Positions 6,015-8,147 of a DNA stretch of 8,147 nt are shown here, piece by piece (positions within the stretch are counted from its first letter, which is position 1; each line of letters opens with the position of its first letter). Position numbers and translations under genes: made by a program. The notes beneath the pieces were generated by a model, which saw only the letters and a program-made list of their open reading frames with translations, searched no databases and was not told the DNA's origin. This stretch comes from an uncultured Solirubrobacterales bacterium (GTDB lineage Bacteria > Actinomycetota > Thermoleophilia > Solirubrobacterales > Solirubrobacteraceae): contig CALJKH010000069.1 in NCBI GenBank assembly GCA_937973575.1, positions 1 through 8,147 on the forward strand. The letters are read 5' to 3'.

Positions 6015-6698
6015 CTAAATGGCAAGGTGATCCGCTAGGTACCTGACGGTTAAGGCAGTGACCTCCGGGTCATGCTGGAGCGAGCGGTGGTGTCCGGCGG
6101 GAAACTCGATGTAGCGCGACTCCGGGTTGGGGAGGAGCGGCGCCAGCTCGCGCGAACGATCGACGCTGACAATTTCGTCGCCAGCAGCGTGAAGTAAAAG
6201 GGTTGGAACCGAGGGAGGCTTTGGCTCGCCCTCAGCAAGCTTGCTGACTAGTGCGGGAATGTCCGCATCAAAAGGAAAGCGCCCACTTTGCGCACCTAGA
6301 GTTAACTGAGCTGCTGTTGTCGGGCAAATAGCCACGAGTGCTTTCGCGCCTGTCTCCTCTGCCGCAGCAAGGGCAACCCAGCCACCCATGCTTGACCCAC
6401 GGATACCAAGAGGTAGGCCTTCACCGAGGCGCGCCATTGCAACCGTGTCGCTAACGATCCGAGCATCCATCGGGCCGTCAGACTCGCCGTGGCCACGCTG
6501 GTCAAAACAGATCGCAGTGAGGCCAGCCCCAGTCATCTCGCGGGCTATCGAGAAGTGATTCTCCTTCTGGGAGCCAGCGCCGTGAAGGATCAGCACTACT
6601 CCGTTGGGCTCGGACGAAGGCTCAAAGCGAGCCCAAGCGAGTCCGTCCTCGCGCCCTCTCGAGTCTGGTGAAGGTGGGGTGGGTCGATTAGTAGGCAT
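6015..6698 (-). CDS. Alpha/beta hydrolase family protein
   Basis: This 227-residue cytoplasmic protein has no signal peptide. It has the alpha/beta hydrolase order: strand VVLILHGAG with the oxyanion motif HGAG (39-42), FDQRGHGESDG (65-75), the nucleophile elbow G101-S-S103-M-G with Ser103, the acid Asp174 in HAAGDEIV, and the base His203 or His204 in PAGHHRSLQHD. All three triad residues are present, and the lid region is short. It probably hydrolyses an ester or acts as a peptidase-like serine hydrolase; the substrate cannot be told. The start at 6698 lacks a clear ribosome site, and the first 15 or so residues are Pro-rich and unconserved-looking, so the true start might lie slightly downstream. 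Its stop is three bases from the kelch gene stop on the other strand. It is divergent from lysA across 79 bases. Confidence 0.85.
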   Translation of the reverse strand: MPTNRPTPPSPDSRGREDGLAWARFEPSSEPNGVVLILHGAGSQKENHFSIAREMTGAGLTAICFDQRGHGESDGPMDARIVSDTVAMARLGEGLPLGIRGSSMGGWVALAAAEETGAKALVAICPTTAAQLTLGAQSGRFPFDADIPALVSKLAEGEPKPPSVPTLLLHAAGDEIVSVDRSRELAPLLPNPESRYIEFPAGHHRSLQHDPEVTALTVRYLADHLAI

Positions 6699-6777
6699 GG
6701 GGTCAGCATGGCACTGATCAACGCACGACAGCGTCCGATGCCCACTGCGGACCGGCTGATCATGCGATCATCGCCTT
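6699..6777. promoter_or_regulatory. Divergent intergenic region between hydrolase and lysA
   Basis: These 79 bases must hold the start signals for both genes. TGATCA palindromes occur in CTGATCAACG (about 6715-6724) and CTGATCATGC (about 6756-6765). The second extends to the inverted repeat GATC-ATGC-GATC (about 6758-6769), which lies close to the lysA ATG. No convincing -35/-10 pair or Shine-Dalgarno sequence is seen for either gene, so short-leader or leaderless transcripts are possible. A regulator site is inference only. Confidence 0.35.
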
Positions 6778-8046
6778 ATGGAGACGAGCACCCTTCCATC
6801 AGTCCTACCTGCGGATAGCGCCATCAATGCTGATGGCCATCTTGTGCTGGGCGGATGTGACGCTGTCGAGCTAGCTCGCGAGTATGGAACTCCTGCCTAT
6901 GTAATGGTCGAAAGCGAGCTACGAAGCAAGGCCCAGGCCTTCCTTGACGCGCTCGAGACCAGCGGTGTGGAAGGAACCATCAAGTTCGCCTCCAAGGCCT
7001 GCCCGATCGGGGCGGTTGGCAAGATCTTCTCCTCAATGGGGCTGGGCTGTGATGTCACCTCCGGTGGCGAGCTTCGCATTGCTCTACTCGGTGGGTTTGC
7101 GCCAGAGGACATCCTCTTCCACGGCAACGCCAAGAGCGACGCTGATCTTGACGACTGCTTTGCCCACGGTGTCGGCCTCATCGCGATTGATAACCCAGCT
7201 GAGGTTGCATTAGTCGCAGATCGCGCCCGTGCTGCAGGCAAGGTCCAGAAGGTGTTGCTGCGTGTTACCCCTGGAGTTACCGGCGACACGATTGCTGAGA
7301 TCTCAACTGGCCAGGAGGACTCGAAGTTTGGGGTCAACCTTGTTGATGCCCCAGCTGTGATCGCAGCTATCCAGGCTGACGAAGCCCTTGACCTCCAAGG
7401 GCTCCACATTCACATCGGTAGCCAGCTAGGCGACACCAGCGCATTAGCCCGTGCCGCTGAGGTGCTTGCGCCGCTTGGCCACTTCCCAGTGGTCAACCTT
7501 GGCGGCGGGCTTGGCGTGGCCTACTTGGACGGCGCACCAAGCGGTGACATTGAAGCTTTCGTTCACGGTGCAGCAGCAGCGGTACGGGAACACTTTGGTG
7601 AGGGTGTGAAGCTGATGCTCGAACCAGGCCGTGCGCTCGTTGCCACTGCTGGAGTGACTCTCTACAGCGTTGAAACTGTCAAGACCAATGTCTCAACGTG
7701 GGTCGCGGTAGACGGTGGCATCAGCGACAGCCTCCGGCAACTTGCCTACGGGTCTGAGTACGAGGCCCTTAGCGCAGATCGCCCCGGTGCCGAGGCTGAC
7801 ACCGCATGCCATGTAGTGGGTAAGCACTGTGAATCGGGCGATTGGCTTGTCCGCGACACCAAGCTTCCCTCACCGAAGCGTGGCGACATTGTCGCGATCC
7901 CTGTTACTGGCGCCTATGGGCACTCAATGTCCAACAACTACAACGGGGCTCTTAGGCCGCCGATCGTCCTCGTAGACGGCGGGCAGTCACGCATGGTTAT
8001 GCGCCGCGAGACCTACGACGACCTCCTCGCAAGGGAACAGATCTGA
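6778..8046 (+). CDS. lysA: Diaminopimelate decarboxylase
   Basis: This 422-residue enzyme, the usual family length, is PLP-dependent and fold type III. It converts meso-diaminopimelate to L-lysine and CO2 in the cytoplasm, the last step of lysine synthesis. Motifs are the PLP lysine K73 in KFASKACP, DVTSGGELR (92-100), GLHIHIGSQ (208-216) with H212, the glycine loop NLGGGLG (240-246), EPGR (282-285), the active-site cysteine segment GKHCESGDWL (348-357) with C351 and E352 acting from the partner subunit, and GAYGHSMSNNYN (378-389) with Y380. The family often has an aromatic residue where H382 sits here. All key residues are intact. No clear ribosome site precedes the ATG. The stop overlaps the hom start (ATGA), so the two are translationally coupled, as is common in actinobacterial lysA-hom-thr clusters. 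Confidence 0.96.
   Translation: METSTLPSVLPADSAINADGHLVLGGCDAVELAREYGTPAYVMVESELRSKAQAFLDALETSGVEGTIKFASKACPIGAVGKIFSSMGLGCDVTSGGELRIALLGGFAPEDILFHGNAKSDADLDDCFAHGVGLIAIDNPAEVALVADRARAAGKVQKVLLRVTPGVTGDTIAEISTGQEDSKFGVNLVDAPAVIAAIQADEALDLQGLHIHIGSQLGDTSALARAAEVLAPLGHFPVVNLGGGLGVAYLDGAPSGDIEAFVHGAAAAVREHFGEGVKLMLEPGRALVATAGVTLYSVETVKTNVSTWVAVDGGISDSLRQLAYGSEYEALSADRPGAEADTACHVVGKHCESGDWLVRDTKLPSPKRGDIVAIPVTGAYGHSMSNNYNGALRPPIVLVDGGQSRMVMRRETYDDLLAREQI
8031..8036 (+). promoter_or_regulatory. Ribosome binding site of hom inside the lysA end
   Basis: AAGGGA lies nine bases before the hom ATG at 8046, within the last lysA codons. It is the clearest Shine-Dalgarno match in the window and supports the overlapping start. 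Confidence 0.6.
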
Positions 8047-8147
8047 TGAGCGAACCAATTCGCATTGGGCTACTTGGCCGAGGAACCGTTGGCGGAGCGT
8101 TCGCCGAGCTCGTTGAGCGTCAGTCTGCGGCCGTTGAGGCTGCAACT
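8046..8147 (+). CDS. hom: Homoserine dehydrogenase, N-terminal fragment cut by the window edge
   Basis: Only 34 codons are present. They begin MSEPIRIGLLGRGTVGGAF, which matches the Rossmann nucleotide-binding start of homoserine dehydrogenase (usual pattern IGLLGxGTVG). The enzyme reduces aspartate semialdehyde to homoserine with NAD(P)H, the branch point toward threonine and methionine. The ATG overlaps the lysA stop (ATGA at 8046), and AAGGGA lies nine bases upstream. The lysA neighbour strongly supports the call, since both genes belong to the aspartate family pathway. The catalytic domain and any ACT domain are outside the window. Confidence 0.85.
   Translation, partial: MSEPIRIGLLGRGTVGGAFAELVERQSAAVEAAT

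Noticed and set aside
6897..7409. Minus-strand open frame of 170 codons inside lysA
   Set aside because: Antisense shadow of a well-conserved gene, with composition typical of a GC-driven false frame.

Overview
The window reads as an actinobacterial chromosome segment of moderately high GC, most likely from the Thermoleophilia/Solirubrobacterales side. That placement is inferred from four things: an exported kelch protein with an anchor-type Ig domain, the Cys-rich M23 peptidase, the divergent Lgt variant, and the lysA-hom gene pair. It is not proven. All genes look intact except two that are cut by the window edges. No transposase, tRNA, rRNA, CRISPR array or prophage gene was seen.

Left part (1-3352), cell envelope. 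A minus-strand lipoprotein with cell-wall-binding repeat 2 (CWB2) units starts at 1078 and runs off the left edge. Divergent from it are two adjacent secreted peptidoglycan hydrolases: an NlpC/P60 endopeptidase (1306-1851) and a coiled-coil M23/LytM metallopeptidase (2144-3352). Each has its own leader RNA matching the cyclic di-AMP riboswitch (ydaO/yuaA class), at about 1167-1301 and 2006-2140. Both leaders end within a few bases of the start codon, which points to control of translation initiation. A long hairpin at 1871-1911 separates the two units.

Middle part (3393-6011). After a 40-base gap comes a divergent lgt (prolipoprotein diacylglyceryl transferase), followed nine bases later by a large exported protein with seven kelch repeats of exactly 48 residues, an anchor-type Ig domain and a lysine-rich C-terminal beta domain. 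M23, lgt and the kelch gene probably form one transcription unit. Lgt modifies prolipoproteins such as the CWB2 protein, so the left half of the window is a coherent envelope-building and remodelling neighbourhood.

Right part (6015-8147). A minus-strand alpha/beta hydrolase lies tail to tail with the kelch gene, three bases apart. Divergent from it is lysA (diaminopimelate decarboxylase), whose stop codon overlaps the start of a truncated hom (homoserine dehydrogenase). These are aspartate-family biosynthesis genes. LysA makes lysine from meso-diaminopimelate, the same compound that often cross-links the peptidoglycan cut by the hydrolases.

The most notable signal is the pair of c-di-AMP riboswitches on neighbouring wall hydrolases, with clearly different closing stems. 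Next are the substitutions at normally conserved Lgt positions.
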